Below the pieces are notes generated by a model, which had not been told where the DNA came from, made no database searches, and saw only the letters and a list, made by a program, of their open reading frames with translations. A stretch of DNA of 64,000 nt from Zobellia roscoffensis (GTDB taxonomy: Bacteria; Bacteroidota; Bacteroidia; Flavobacteriales; Flavobacteriaceae): contig NZ_JADDXT010000002.1 in the NCBI RefSeq assembly GCF_015330165.1, forward strand, positions 4,862,024-4,926,023, read 5' to 3'. Every line of letters starts with the position of its first letter. The stretch's first letter is position 1. Positions 1 through 9,111 of the stretch are shown here, piece after piece. A program made the position numbers and the translations under genes.

Positions 1-116
1 CTGAACAGCCCTTTTTCTCAAAGCTAAAAAGGCTTCTTAAAGCAAATCGGATAACGTATCTTGGTCAAGATTATATCTTTTCCAAGATTAAGAAACTCAC
101 CCTGTACAAATTATAA
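1..116 (+). CDS. C-terminal end of an unidentified protein (5' truncated by window)
   Basis: The frame starting at base 3 stays open from the window edge to a TAA at 114-116. It gives a 37-residue lysine-rich tail ending in LTLYKL. The composition (alternating basic and hydrophobic residues, no low complexity) looks like genuine coding sequence, and it would converge on the GH5 gene. The stretch is too short to assign a family. It could also be chance, since only 38 codons are visible. Bases 117-369 hold only AT-rich spacer, with a T-run at about 145-153 that could act as a weak terminator. Confidence 0.45.
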   Translation, partial: EQPFFSKLKRLLKANRITYLGQDYIFSKIKKLTLYKL

Positions 117-369
117 AGTTCTTATAACCTAAGCCTATCAATAGTTTTTTTTTAGATTGTTTAATACAATAGACCTCCTACCCGATGAAGGTATTTGCAG
201 AAACAATTTAGTTGATTTTCAACCTCACTCCTTTCTGATTGTTTAGTTATTAATCAAATAAGAATGCTAACCCACACAACAAACCAAATTTTTAAGGGAT
301 GAGTCTTTAGTGCGTAAGCTTAGCTTAATAGCAACTCAGAACATTACATCATTTAGCAAGCTTAAGTAA

Positions 370-1563
370 CTACTCTGTTTGCTCCATAGAGTTACGGTCC
401 TTAACTGCATTAACAATTGCATCTGCAATTTCCGGGTAGTTCCATTCCAAGGTGTTCCTATTAAATATTGCAAATTCATCAAGATTTCCGTTGTCCCACC
501 AAACAGGGCAAATACCCCTCTCAACACAGCCGTTAGCATAGAATTCTGCGTGTGCCAAACGATCTTCAGGATTACCGCTAAATGTAGAGCCCCATTCCCC
601 CATTACAACCGCTCTACCCTCTTTTTCAAATTTCTCGTAAATTTTATTTAACTCCTGGGTGAGTTCTGATTTATCCGCTTCGGTGCCCCATGTAGGGTCA
701 CTTCCTTCAAGAGCGAACAAATAAGGAAAATAACTGTGCACAGAAACAATTACATTTTCATCGTTATTAGGAACAGCATAGGCGTCTAGGGCATTTTGAC
801 TTGTGCTTGCGGCATAAGTGGAAACCATAATTTTCCGGGTTGCATTGTTACCACCCGTCGCACGGATAGCATCCAAACTAACTTGATGATATTGATTAAC
901 AGCATCACGCCCTTCGGCAGTTCCTCCATTCCATTCTTCAGGCGTATCTTCATGCCTTGGCTCGTTTAGAGTCTCAAAAATGAGGTGTTCATTGTAAGAT
1001 TTAAATCTGTGCGCTATTTGTTTCCAAACTTTTGTCAACTGCTCCTTTACAGCCGGTGCCTTTTCATAAGTAGGGATAATCCAGGCTTCATCATGATGAA
1101 TATTAAGGATGACATACATATCATTATCCAAAGCAAAATTGGCAATCGCCTCAACCTTGTCCAACCACTCTTTTTCTATTACATAATCCGGTGCGGACCC
1201 CATATGAAACCTCCATGTAACGGGTAACCGTAAGGTTTTAAAACCTTTTTTAGCAATCTCATCAATCATGGCTTTAGTAGTCAACGGATTACCCCACGCT
1301 GTTTCATCTTCATCTTCGGTATCCATAGCATTCCCCAAATTCCAACCGGCACCCATATCCATTACAAAATCTTTGGGAGTGATTTCTTGCATATCCTCAT
1401 TATCATCTTCTTCAGTACGCCCCATTTCCTCGTTTTCCCTATCATCTATACTTTCTACGGTATCGGGCGCAGCTATCTTGTCTACGTTGTCTGTCTGGGC
1501 GCACCCAATAAAAAAACCAAGGTTTATGGTAAAAGCTATAAATAGTAAAACTGTATTTTTCAT
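370..1563 (-). CDS. GH5 family endo-beta-glycanase lipoprotein (GH5_4-like)
   Basis: Predicted secreted lipoprotein of 397 residues with a signal peptide and lipobox Cys21 (FIGC). A very acidic tether (about residues 24-62) leads to a TIM-barrel GH5 domain (about 63-390). Visible GH5 hallmarks are GWNLGNAMD near 73-81, RLPVTW near 112-117, NIHHDE near 154-159, the acid/base Glu201 in LNEPR, His276/Tyr278 in VHSYFP and the nucleophile Glu323 in VMGEWGS. The spacing and motifs resemble subfamily GH5_4 (endo-beta-1,4-glucanase or xyloglucanase); that subfamily call is inference. It is the last gene of the minus-strand PUL and probably cleaves the backbone at the cell surface. A 225-bp gap with a hairpin separates it from the upstream binding protein, so its expression may be uncoupled from the susCD genes. 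Confidence 0.88.
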   Translation of the reverse strand: MKNTVLLFIAFTINLGFFIGCAQTDNVDKIAAPDTVESIDDRENEEMGRTEEDDNEDMQEITPKDFVMDMGAGWNLGNAMDTEDEDETAWGNPLTTKAMIDEIAKKGFKTLRLPVTWRFHMGSAPDYVIEKEWLDKVEAIANFALDNDMYVILNIHHDEAWIIPTYEKAPAVKEQLTKVWKQIAHRFKSYNEHLIFETLNEPRHEDTPEEWNGGTAEGRDAVNQYHQVSLDAIRATGGNNATRKIMVSTYAASTSQNALDAYAVPNNDENVIVSVHSYFPYLFALEGSDPTWGTEADKSELTQELNKIYEKFEKEGRAVVMGEWGSTFSGNPEDRLAHAEFYANGCVERGICPVWWDNGNLDEFAIFNRNTLEWNYPEIADAIVNAVKDRNSMEQTE

Positions 1564-1684
1564 TTGATTCTAATTTTAGGGTGTTGCGGCACTAGCGTTA
1601 TATAAAACGCCCTGTAGACGAGTTTCGGCCTTTAATTACTTCTTTACTTATCGAATATCCACTGGATTATAAAACGGCAATAGT

Positions 1685-1716
1685 AAGGCCGGTCAATTGC
1701 AAAACAAACCGGCCTT
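1685..1716. terminator. GC-rich hairpin between binding-protein gene and GH5
   Basis: An 8-bp perfect stem (AAGGCCGG at 1685-1692 with CCGGCCTT at 1709-1716) encloses a 16-base loop. The plus strand continues in a run of seven T, a good intrinsic terminator in that direction. On the minus strand, in which both neighbours are transcribed, the stem is followed only by TTACTATT, so it would act at most as an attenuator ahead of GH5. Confidence 0.5.
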
Positions 1717-1788
1717 TTTTTCTCTTCTGACCTCCATGACTGATTCTAATGGGTCAAAAGATTACACTAACTACTACTCAACTCTAAA

Positions 1789-3381
1789 CTATAACTTCTC
1801 TAACTTTACGTACTGTACCATAATACCGTTCGTTTGATTACCAATATCCAATAAAATACGGGCTCCGGTCGTAGTTTCTTGCCCCATTACAAATTCTCTC
1901 TCATACGTCTGGTACTCGGTATCACCGGCCAACCAGACGCCATCAGCTGCACCATACGCTTGCCAACCATCCCTACCTGTGCCATCGCCGACCGAGAGGC
2001 TGAACCAGAAATCTCCTTGTCCTGGATATGCTTTAACAATTACGGTAAGTTTATACTTGGCATCTTTATCTAAAACTATTCCTCCTCTGAATAGCTGCAC
2101 ATCCCAAGGATTAGCCCCTACAACAATATCCTTAGCAACTAATACATTATCCTCTGCAAAGAAATTAACTGAACCTCCTCCGTTTTGGTTGGCACCCCAA
2201 CCATCTTCACCTCCTGAGAAATCCGACTCATAGATAGTTTCCGAACCTAATGATATAGAAACCGCATCCACCAAATCAGGATAGGATATAACAATCTCCG
2301 AAGTACCTTCGGCATAAACTTCTCCTTGAGCAGGAGTGGATATAATTCCGTAGATATCAAAATCTTCACTTGAAACGATAAGATCATCTTTGCCATTCAA
2401 CGATAATCTCAGGGTCAGCCCTTTTAAATCAATCGTTTCGCCCGCTGCATACAAAGTCTTCTCTGGCTTGGTTTCCATTACCATTGCGGCAACATCTAAG
2501 GTATTGACGGTAATTGGAACCGAAACCGAAACACCAGATGCATGCATTATTTGCACCTCTTCGTCTGTAGCCTTCAATTTTTCCTCATTTGCTGGGGATG
2601 CCGTCAATCCAAAAGCTTCAAAATCTTCGAATGGAATAATTACTTCTTCCCCAGAGGACATGGTATAGGTCAAAACAGTACCGGCCAACTCTAACCTTTC
2701 GCCTATTTCATATTCAGATTTAACTGGTTCTGTTGTCAAAACACCACTTACTGGAGCAAACGGTACTACCTGTATGTCCTGTGTTACTTTTGCTTTTGTA
2801 GAGACATACGTCACCGTTACTTCGGAGTTTTCCGTAGACAGAATATCTCCATGCATGGGAACAGTTTGAATTTCCGTACCAAATTCATCAAAAACTACAT
2901 CTTCTGTAGTTCCGTCCTCATAAACCAATGTAACCTCCATATCTGCAAGGTCCAACTTTTGACCATCCACGTAGTTCTCGGTCGCTTTTGTTTTCACCTC
3001 TAATTCAACCACATTATTTGTTACGCTAATGGCCTGTATCAACCCTTTACCGGTATCTCCTATTTTTATGGTAATCTGTTGGTGATCAAAGTCTAGTACA
3101 GTACCATTATTGGGTTCTACTGTAATGTTTTCTGCGGAAAATGAGGAAAATGGAACATCTACCGTCCCCCCATCCTTATCCATAGAAATCACAATATCGG
3201 AAAGGTCCAATGCTTCCCCTAATACATAGGCTACTTTAGGCAGCGTTTTCATGCGTACTGTGGAAGCTGTATTTACTTCGCCGCCTTCATCATCACTTTC
3301 GCAGGAAGAAAAAACAGAAATCACCAATGCCATTAGCAGCAGCGCAACTTTATCTAGTGTAAAATTTAGAATATATTTCAT
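1789..3381 (-). CDS. Surface glycan-binding lipoprotein: four Ig-like repeats plus CBM-like C-terminus
   Basis: A 530-residue lipoprotein with lipobox VFSSC ahead of an acidic SDDEGG stretch, a typical export signal to the cell surface in Bacteroidota. Residues of about 40-375 form four repeats of about 84 residues. Each carries a Y-x-x-G-E/Q-x-L/I-D/E-L core and resembles bacterial Ig-like group 3 domains. The C-terminal 145 residues or so start at SDFSGG and look like a CBM4/9-type jelly roll, rich in Trp and Gly (GGEDGWG, NPWDVQLF, DGWQAYG, GDFWFSLSVG). No catalytic motif is visible. Its role is inferred to be capture of glycan at the cell surface for the SusCD pairs, like SusE/SusF. The gap to the upstream gene is 9 bp, so the two are co-transcribed. 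Confidence 0.8.
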   Translation of the reverse strand: MKYILNFTLDKVALLLMALVISVFSSCESDDEGGEVNTASTVRMKTLPKVAYVLGEALDLSDIVISMDKDGGTVDVPFSSFSAENITVEPNNGTVLDFDHQQITIKIGDTGKGLIQAISVTNNVVELEVKTKATENYVDGQKLDLADMEVTLVYEDGTTEDVVFDEFGTEIQTVPMHGDILSTENSEVTVTYVSTKAKVTQDIQVVPFAPVSGVLTTEPVKSEYEIGERLELAGTVLTYTMSSGEEVIIPFEDFEAFGLTASPANEEKLKATDEEVQIMHASGVSVSVPITVNTLDVAAMVMETKPEKTLYAAGETIDLKGLTLRLSLNGKDDLIVSSEDFDIYGIISTPAQGEVYAEGTSEIVISYPDLVDAVSISLGSETIYESDFSGGEDGWGANQNGGGSVNFFAEDNVLVAKDIVVGANPWDVQLFRGGIVLDKDAKYKLTVIVKAYPGQGDFWFSLSVGDGTGRDGWQAYGAADGVWLAGDTEYQTYEREFVMGQETTTGARILLDIGNQTNGIMVQYVKLEKL

Positions 3382-3390
3382 TTTCCAATT

Positions 3391-4416
3391 TTATTTTAGT
3401 TCAATTTCAAACTCTTCAAAAACAGCAGTTCTATCTCGTATTACCAAAGTATCTTTAACCGCATGTGTTTCTGAATTATCAGCATCCGTGTAGGTATAAT
3501 CTAGATAAATAACATCCCTAGGCTTATCGCCCCAAGTATCACCACCTTCCACAAATTGACCGGTACCACTTATACCATAAGGATCATCTTTGAAACTAGA
3601 AATAATACAAGTGTCATCTGTAAACGTTAGTTCCATATCTACATTACCAGGGCTAGAATTCTCTCCTCTTCCTATAATATTCTGAACATGAACTTTGTTA
3701 AACCCACTAGTTTCAACAAAAGCTATTTCATCATCTACCGTAAATTCTGCATTGTATTCCCTACCTAAAATAGGGCTGCCGGTAGTAATCATGTCGGTTC
3801 CTCTTCTAAGGTAGTTGCCATGAAACCTGTTCATATATTTTATTCCGAACAATGTATAGTCTTTGGGAAGTATATCCCAATGTGCCGCATTCACCCTGTC
3901 TAAATCCGGAATACCCTCAAAGCTTCTGCCCGAGTGTACACTATCAATATTATCGGCTTGTGTAATTCTAAGCGGAATTACGTAGTTAGTGGTATTCACC
4001 TCGCCAAAAGACAATGTATCATTGAAAAATCCGTCATACAACTGCACCTGAATACGTGCTTTAGTATCTCCTGAAGAAATACTTACCGGACTAATAGTCT
4101 CAAAAGTATAATAATCCGCTGGTAAGGCTTGAACATTGGCAACGTTTGCCAACAGGCTATTGTCTACTTCAAAATGAATCTTTCTTTCCTCATCGTTGGA
4201 ATACACACCGGTCATTAAAGCCGTAATTTCAAAACGGTGCGCATTATCTCCTTCATTTATACCCTGATCATAATTACCTAAAACCAAAGTTCTAGCTGGA
4301 GTTTGATACGGAAAGTAAACCGATTGCGTTTCAAAATCATCAAATTCAGGTTCTGTATTGCTACACGACGCCATAAACAGGCTTGTAAGTATGGCAATGA
4401 AATATCTTGTGTTCAT
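3391..4416 (-). CDS. SusE-type lipoprotein with DUF1735/BT_3987-like N-terminal domain
   Basis: A 341-residue lipoprotein (lipobox FMASC near residue 18). The N-terminal half after the linker (SVYFPYQTPARTLVLG, then an ALMTGVYSNDE strand region) resembles the DUF1735/BT_3987 domain often coded directly downstream of SusD. The C-terminal half (about 180-340) starts at HWDILPKDYTL and probably adopts a second beta-sandwich used in glycan binding. It sits 63 bp after susD of the second pair and 9 bp before the Ig-repeat lipoprotein, which supports a surface glycan-binding role. The family call rests on sequence resemblance and position; no ligand can be predicted. Confidence 0.7.
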   Translation of the reverse strand: MNTRYFIAILTSLFMASCSNTEPEFDDFETQSVYFPYQTPARTLVLGNYDQGINEGDNAHRFEITALMTGVYSNDEERKIHFEVDNSLLANVANVQALPADYYTFETISPVSISSGDTKARIQVQLYDGFFNDTLSFGEVNTTNYVIPLRITQADNIDSVHSGRSFEGIPDLDRVNAAHWDILPKDYTLFGIKYMNRFHGNYLRRGTDMITTGSPILGREYNAEFTVDDEIAFVETSGFNKVHVQNIIGRGENSSPGNVDMELTFTDDTCIISSFKDDPYGISGTGQFVEGGDTWGDKPRDVIYLDYTYTDADNSETHAVKDTLVIRDRTAVFEEFEIELK

Positions 4417-4479
4417 AAAATGAAAAAATTAAATTAACATCTTGGCCGAAGCTTAAATTTATATCCTTTTAAAGTATCC

Positions 4480-6204
4480 CTACCAGCCTTCGTTCTGCTC
4501 AATAAGGTTGAATCTTACCACCTCGTTCTGAGGTATTGGCGCATAATTGGCATTTGCATTGTACAGCCTTGGCTCTACTGAAAACTCATTATACTCCCCG
4601 CCGTTAAACTGCAAGCCTATTGCATCTGGAGTTTCATCAAAAATATTCCATCTTCTTAAGTCATATAAACGATGTCCTTCAAAACAAAGTTCTAATCTAC
4701 GTTCATTACGAATTAAGTTTCTCATGTCTTCTTGGGAAGCTATACTGCTTAAATAAGCATCTGAATTTTCAAGACCGATACCCGCTCGTGCTCTAATGGC
4801 TGCCAAAATATTCCTTGCAGACATTCCCCCTACCATTTGATCAGGACCACCCAATTCATTGGCCGCTTCGGCAAGCATCAAAAATAAATCTGTATACCGT
4901 ACATAAACGTTAAATTTTTCGGAAGCGGAAATACTACCATCTGCACTAATATTGATTTTTTGGTCAAGCAATTTTTTTAAATAGTGTCCTGAGCGTGTGG
5001 ATCGTTGAGAAACCTGATCAATACCGTCAACACCTGCGCTATTAATATTTATTACTCTTCCGTTCAAATCATTACCGTTATACAATATATACCTCTGTAG
5101 TCTAGTATCTCTATTTTCAAAAGGATTGGTCGCATTGTAATCAGGATGTGATTCGGAAAATGGGAATCCGTCTAACATAGGAAAAGCTTCCACTAAATTC
5201 TGAGACGGATTTAGTTGGCCACTCCCGTTTAAAGAAGGGGGGAAATGTTGACTTTCTACCCACGTCATACCAGCGGAAGCGTTACCTCGCCACAATACTT
5301 CAGGGAAATTTCTTGTACCAATTGGAAATTCATAAAAATTGTAATGCCCCGTAGGGTCAAGACCTCCTATTCCCCCAATATCGTTCAAAAGTTCAGCAAG
5401 AATATCTGCGGCATCTTGGTAATATCCACCCTGTCCGTTCATGTAGGCCGGACTTGCTGCCAACAAATACAACTTTGCCTTAAAAGCTTTAATAATTCTA
5501 CCGTTTATTCGCGCATCTTGGTCTTTTCCGAATACAAATTGATATTTGTCGTCATCGGAATCATTATATCTTGATGGTCTCTTTGCCAAGTCACCATCAT
5601 AATCCATTGGTAAATATTCTAGAGCCTCATCAAAATCTGCAATAATCTGGGTTACCGTTTCTTCAAAACCTAATCTAGGGGTGTTGAAATCAGCATCAAA
5701 CTCATAAAATTCCGTGATATACGGGATTCCCAAAAGCTGGCCCGATTGGCCACGCCCACCGTGTTCCTGTAAAATCCAAAAATGTCTAAGCGCTCTCAAT
5801 GCTACTGCTTCGCCATATAATCGCTCTTTAAAAAGTGCATTGGTCTCTTCATCCCGTTTCCAAACTACCTCATCTATTAATGTTATAAACTTATTGGCAT
5901 ACAGCACGTGTTCATACTGCCACCATCTGCTTGTAAAAGCATTTTGGGCGTTCCATTCACCGGTGGCCATTCTTCTATAACCACTTAAATAATTATGAAC
6001 GGCGTCATCTGTAGCTACATCTGTAAAAGCGAACTGGTCTACCATATTCTCGTACGCATTGAGCAATACCCCCTCTGCAAAAGCAGGGTCAAAATTAAGA
6101 CGCTCCTCTCCTAACAAATTTTCATCTACAGGTTCCACCAAACTACACGCCGCAATAGATGAAAACAACGTGAAAAGGGTTATATTTTTAAGTATATTCT
6201 TCAT
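4480..6204 (-). CDS. susD: SusD/RagB-family nutrient-binding outer-membrane lipoprotein (second pair)
   Basis: SusD-like lipoprotein with lipobox IAACS near residue 17. It has the tetratricopeptide-type helical core (YGEAVALRALRHFWIL) and the usual C-terminal block MRNLIRNERRLELCFEGHRLYDLRRW followed by an N-E-G-W end. The longest open frame starts at a GTG (6222), but the ATG at 6204 gives a cleaner lipoprotein signal (MKNILKNITLFTL) and is preferred, leaving a 19-bp gap to susC. The protein of about 574 residues should cap the partner SusC barrel and bind the oligosaccharide. It is distinct from the first SusD of this locus, so the two pairs probably recognise different glycan lengths or decorations. 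Confidence 0.9.
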   Translation of the reverse strand: MKNILKNITLFTLFSSIAACSLVEPVDENLLGEERLNFDPAFAEGVLLNAYENMVDQFAFTDVATDDAVHNYLSGYRRMATGEWNAQNAFTSRWWQYEHVLYANKFITLIDEVVWKRDEETNALFKERLYGEAVALRALRHFWILQEHGGRGQSGQLLGIPYITEFYEFDADFNTPRLGFEETVTQIIADFDEALEYLPMDYDGDLAKRPSRYNDSDDDKYQFVFGKDQDARINGRIIKAFKAKLYLLAASPAYMNGQGGYYQDAADILAELLNDIGGIGGLDPTGHYNFYEFPIGTRNFPEVLWRGNASAGMTWVESQHFPPSLNGSGQLNPSQNLVEAFPMLDGFPFSESHPDYNATNPFENRDTRLQRYILYNGNDLNGRVININSAGVDGIDQVSQRSTRSGHYLKKLLDQKINISADGSISASEKFNVYVRYTDLFLMLAEAANELGGPDQMVGGMSARNILAAIRARAGIGLENSDAYLSSIASQEDMRNLIRNERRLELCFEGHRLYDLRRWNIFDETPDAIGLQFNGGEYNEFSVEPRLYNANANYAPIPQNEVVRFNLIEQNEGW

Positions 6205-6223
6205 TAGAAAATTATTTTTCACA

Positions 6224-9073
6224 TTAAAATTTCATTCTTGCCCCAAAGGAATAATAACGGAACATTGGATTAAAACCGAGCTGCAATTGTCTTACATCCT
6301 TATTCTTAGAAAACTCCGCAAGATTTGAGACCGAAGTAAACAAATTAATATCCTTCATCTTCAATTTATCTACCAATTGAGAAGGTAGATCGAAAGTTAA
6401 CTGAACTCTCTGTATTCTAAAATTATCGTTGCTATACATCCAATAGGTAGAATTTTTTTCAAAATTGTTGGTGTTTCCGGTAGAAGAAAGTCTAGGAAAG
6501 GTTGCCGTATCGGCAGTTGCTTCCGTCCATCTACCTTCAACTACATCTGAATATTTTGCATCGCCCTGTGGCCTATAATAATTTCCTGACAACATACCGT
6601 CACCACCAATTTCCGCAGTTAAAAGTGCAAAGAAGGTAAAGGCTTTATAGGACCACGTAATATCCGACCCAAAGCTCCATGGTGCTGCATAACGCCCAAT
6701 TTGGACTATATCTTGATCATTGACCACATTATCCCCATTTTGGTCTTTATATTTAATATCACCGGGTTTGACCGTTCCGTATTGTGTGGGCAGATTTCCC
6801 GTTAAACTCCCGTCTTCATTAAATTCATCAACACCGAACAAGCCTAAGGATTCAAGCCCCCAAATGGCATCTACAGGGGTGCCTTTTCTATTCTGATACT
6901 CATCTTCATAAACCTCATCAACTATAGTTCTTTTTGAAGTAGTATATAAGGCCCTTGCTCCAATATCAAAAGTAGAATTCTCTGTTTTTGTACGATAATT
7001 CATCCCTACTTCAAAACCTGAGTACTGGTCTTTATTAAAGTTACTGTAGGGTCTAAACGAGTTATAATAATCAGGATACAAAGTAGAAGCCCTTATCACC
7101 TGCTCCCCTATAATAGATTGAAAAACATTGCCCTCTAACCACATCTTATTGAACAGCAACGCCTCAAAACCTAAAGTATAGTCGGTTCTTTTTTCAAAGT
7201 CTAAATTTGGATTTTGACCCCGTAAAATTTTTGTAGAAGCATTGTTGTACCCTGCACCATTAGTATCTCCCCAGCTGTAGCCTCCACCATCTTGCTGATA
7301 AATAGCATCATAAAGAAAATAGTCTTGAATACCTAAATCAGAGTACACTACACCCATGGATGTTCTCAATTTAAAATAATTCAACCAAGACGAGTCTTTT
7401 AAAGAAGGTTCTTCCGTTAGTACATAGGCTAGACCCACTGTAGGCGCAAGCTTTGCTCTATTACCGTCAGCCAATTTCACCGAGTTTACATATGCTCCAC
7501 TAAAATTTGCGTAAATCTTTTTCTTATAATCATAATTCAAGCTTAAAGCCACATGACTATTTTTAGCCGATTGTTTCTCATCACGCACATACGTATTATT
7601 TGCAAAACCGATTAGCGATGCATCTATGGCATGATCCTCATTTAACTGTTTTTCGTAATTGAGCAAACCATAAAAACCGTACCTGATTGCAAAGACATCT
7701 GTATTCACGTTTTCCACTTGGTCTTTAAGATCGTTATCTCTTACATTGACCAAATCGATGATTTTGTTATCATCGTTCCAGGTAGGCTCATAAACTGCAT
7801 ATTCATTCTGAACACTTAGATTGTACACATTATAGAAATCAAAACTCACATAGCTTTTTGCCGACAACCCTTCAGTGATTGCACTTAAATCAAAATCTAT
7901 AGCATTGTTTACTTGGCTCATACGTGTCATGTTCGTTTGGTAACCGCCCGCGTAAATTTCTGCGATGGCACCTCCGTTATAAACCTGAGTTCCTCCCAAA
8001 AGAAATCCGTCATATTGATTGGCCGCATCAACCACACCTCGTAACTCAGGATTTTCTGAATAATCTATCTCACTAATAGGTAATAATGGCGAATATAAAT
8101 TAGGTCTGATAATACTACCCAAAGTATAAATACTACTACGTGAGCTTTTCTTCTTATCGATTATAGCAACTACATCTAAGCTACTTTTAATCCAATCATT
8201 TACTTTAAAATCTATATTACCACGAACATTGAACCGTTTGGCCCCTTTATCATTTTCTTCGCTTACCGATTGAAAACTACCATCAGATTTAAAACCTAGG
8301 TTAATATAAAATTTGGTATTGTCAGAACCCCCCGAAAAATCCGCTGTTACATTTGAATATGGTGTAAGAGGATTAAAGTTTCCGTCATTATAAAAATCCA
8401 CATTTGGATACCTGTATGGGTTGATACCACTTCTGTGGTTTTGTATTTGTTCAGTACTATATATTTCACCTAAACCATCATTGGCACGTGCTTCATTGAA
8501 ATACTCCATGTAGTCTGCCGAGTTCAAATAATTGGGCATACTAATAGGTAATCTTACCCCGGTACTGGCACTAATATTAAATTGTGTTTCAGTAGAACCA
8601 CGTTTGGTCGTTACCACTATAACACCATTACGCGCCATTGCACCATAGAGAGCGGAAACGTTAGCATCTTTTAAAATAGTAATTTCCTCAATCTCTTCCA
8701 TATTTAAAAGGTCTATACTACGGCCAGGAATACCATCTACTACTATTAAAGCTTCCCCCAGCCCGCGAATACTGCTGCCTCCTCTTAATCCGGTTAATCT
8801 ACCACCTAAGGCATCACGCACCCATTGGGTAGTATCAAATTTTAGAAAATCACCAGGTTTAACAGTTGAGGAAGAACCGATAATATCATGTTTTGTAGTT
8901 GTTTGGAACCCTAAGTGTACTTCTTCTTGCAAATTAGACTCTAACTCATCCGGTTGGTTCTCTAAAACCACCGTACTGGTCGAATCTATAGTTTGTGCCG
9001 TTACCGATAGACAGCACAGCATACAGAGGCATCCACCGAGCAGAAGTTTTGTAAGTATATTCAATTGTATCAT
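6224..9073 (-). CDS. susC: SusC/RagA-family TonB-dependent outer-membrane transporter (second pair, no carboxypeptidase-like domain)
   Basis: A 949-residue TonB-dependent receptor with an N-terminal signal peptide ending near VTAQ. The plug domain shows GGSSIRGLGEALIVVDGIPG and the SusC signature GVIVVTTKRG. The rest is a beta-barrel ending in the aromatic FGARMKF C-terminus needed for outer-membrane insertion. Unlike the partner upstream, the mature N-terminus (about 27-75) lacks the carboxypeptidase-D-like beta-sandwich normally found ahead of the plug. It lies 38 bp after the first SusD and 19 bp before its own SusD. It should import oligosaccharide into the periplasm using TonB energy; the substrate is inferred only from the locus GH5. 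Confidence 0.92.
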   Translation of the reverse strand: MIQLNILTKLLLGGCLCMLCCLSVTAQTIDSTSTVVLENQPDELESNLQEEVHLGFQTTTKHDIIGSSSTVKPGDFLKFDTTQWVRDALGGRLTGLRGGSSIRGLGEALIVVDGIPGRSIDLLNMEEIEEITILKDANVSALYGAMARNGVIVVTTKRGSTETQFNISASTGVRLPISMPNYLNSADYMEYFNEARANDGLGEIYSTEQIQNHRSGINPYRYPNVDFYNDGNFNPLTPYSNVTADFSGGSDNTKFYINLGFKSDGSFQSVSEENDKGAKRFNVRGNIDFKVNDWIKSSLDVVAIIDKKKSSRSSIYTLGSIIRPNLYSPLLPISEIDYSENPELRGVVDAANQYDGFLLGGTQVYNGGAIAEIYAGGYQTNMTRMSQVNNAIDFDLSAITEGLSAKSYVSFDFYNVYNLSVQNEYAVYEPTWNDDNKIIDLVNVRDNDLKDQVENVNTDVFAIRYGFYGLLNYEKQLNEDHAIDASLIGFANNTYVRDEKQSAKNSHVALSLNYDYKKKIYANFSGAYVNSVKLADGNRAKLAPTVGLAYVLTEEPSLKDSSWLNYFKLRTSMGVVYSDLGIQDYFLYDAIYQQDGGGYSWGDTNGAGYNNASTKILRGQNPNLDFEKRTDYTLGFEALLFNKMWLEGNVFQSIIGEQVIRASTLYPDYYNSFRPYSNFNKDQYSGFEVGMNYRTKTENSTFDIGARALYTTSKRTIVDEVYEDEYQNRKGTPVDAIWGLESLGLFGVDEFNEDGSLTGNLPTQYGTVKPGDIKYKDQNGDNVVNDQDIVQIGRYAAPWSFGSDITWSYKAFTFFALLTAEIGGDGMLSGNYYRPQGDAKYSDVVEGRWTEATADTATFPRLSSTGNTNNFEKNSTYWMYSNDNFRIQRVQLTFDLPSQLVDKLKMKDINLFTSVSNLAEFSKNKDVRQLQLGFNPMFRYYSFGARMKF

Positions 9074-9111
9074 AAAGTATGGTTATTGACTAGTGGTATA
9101 AACAGTTTTAA

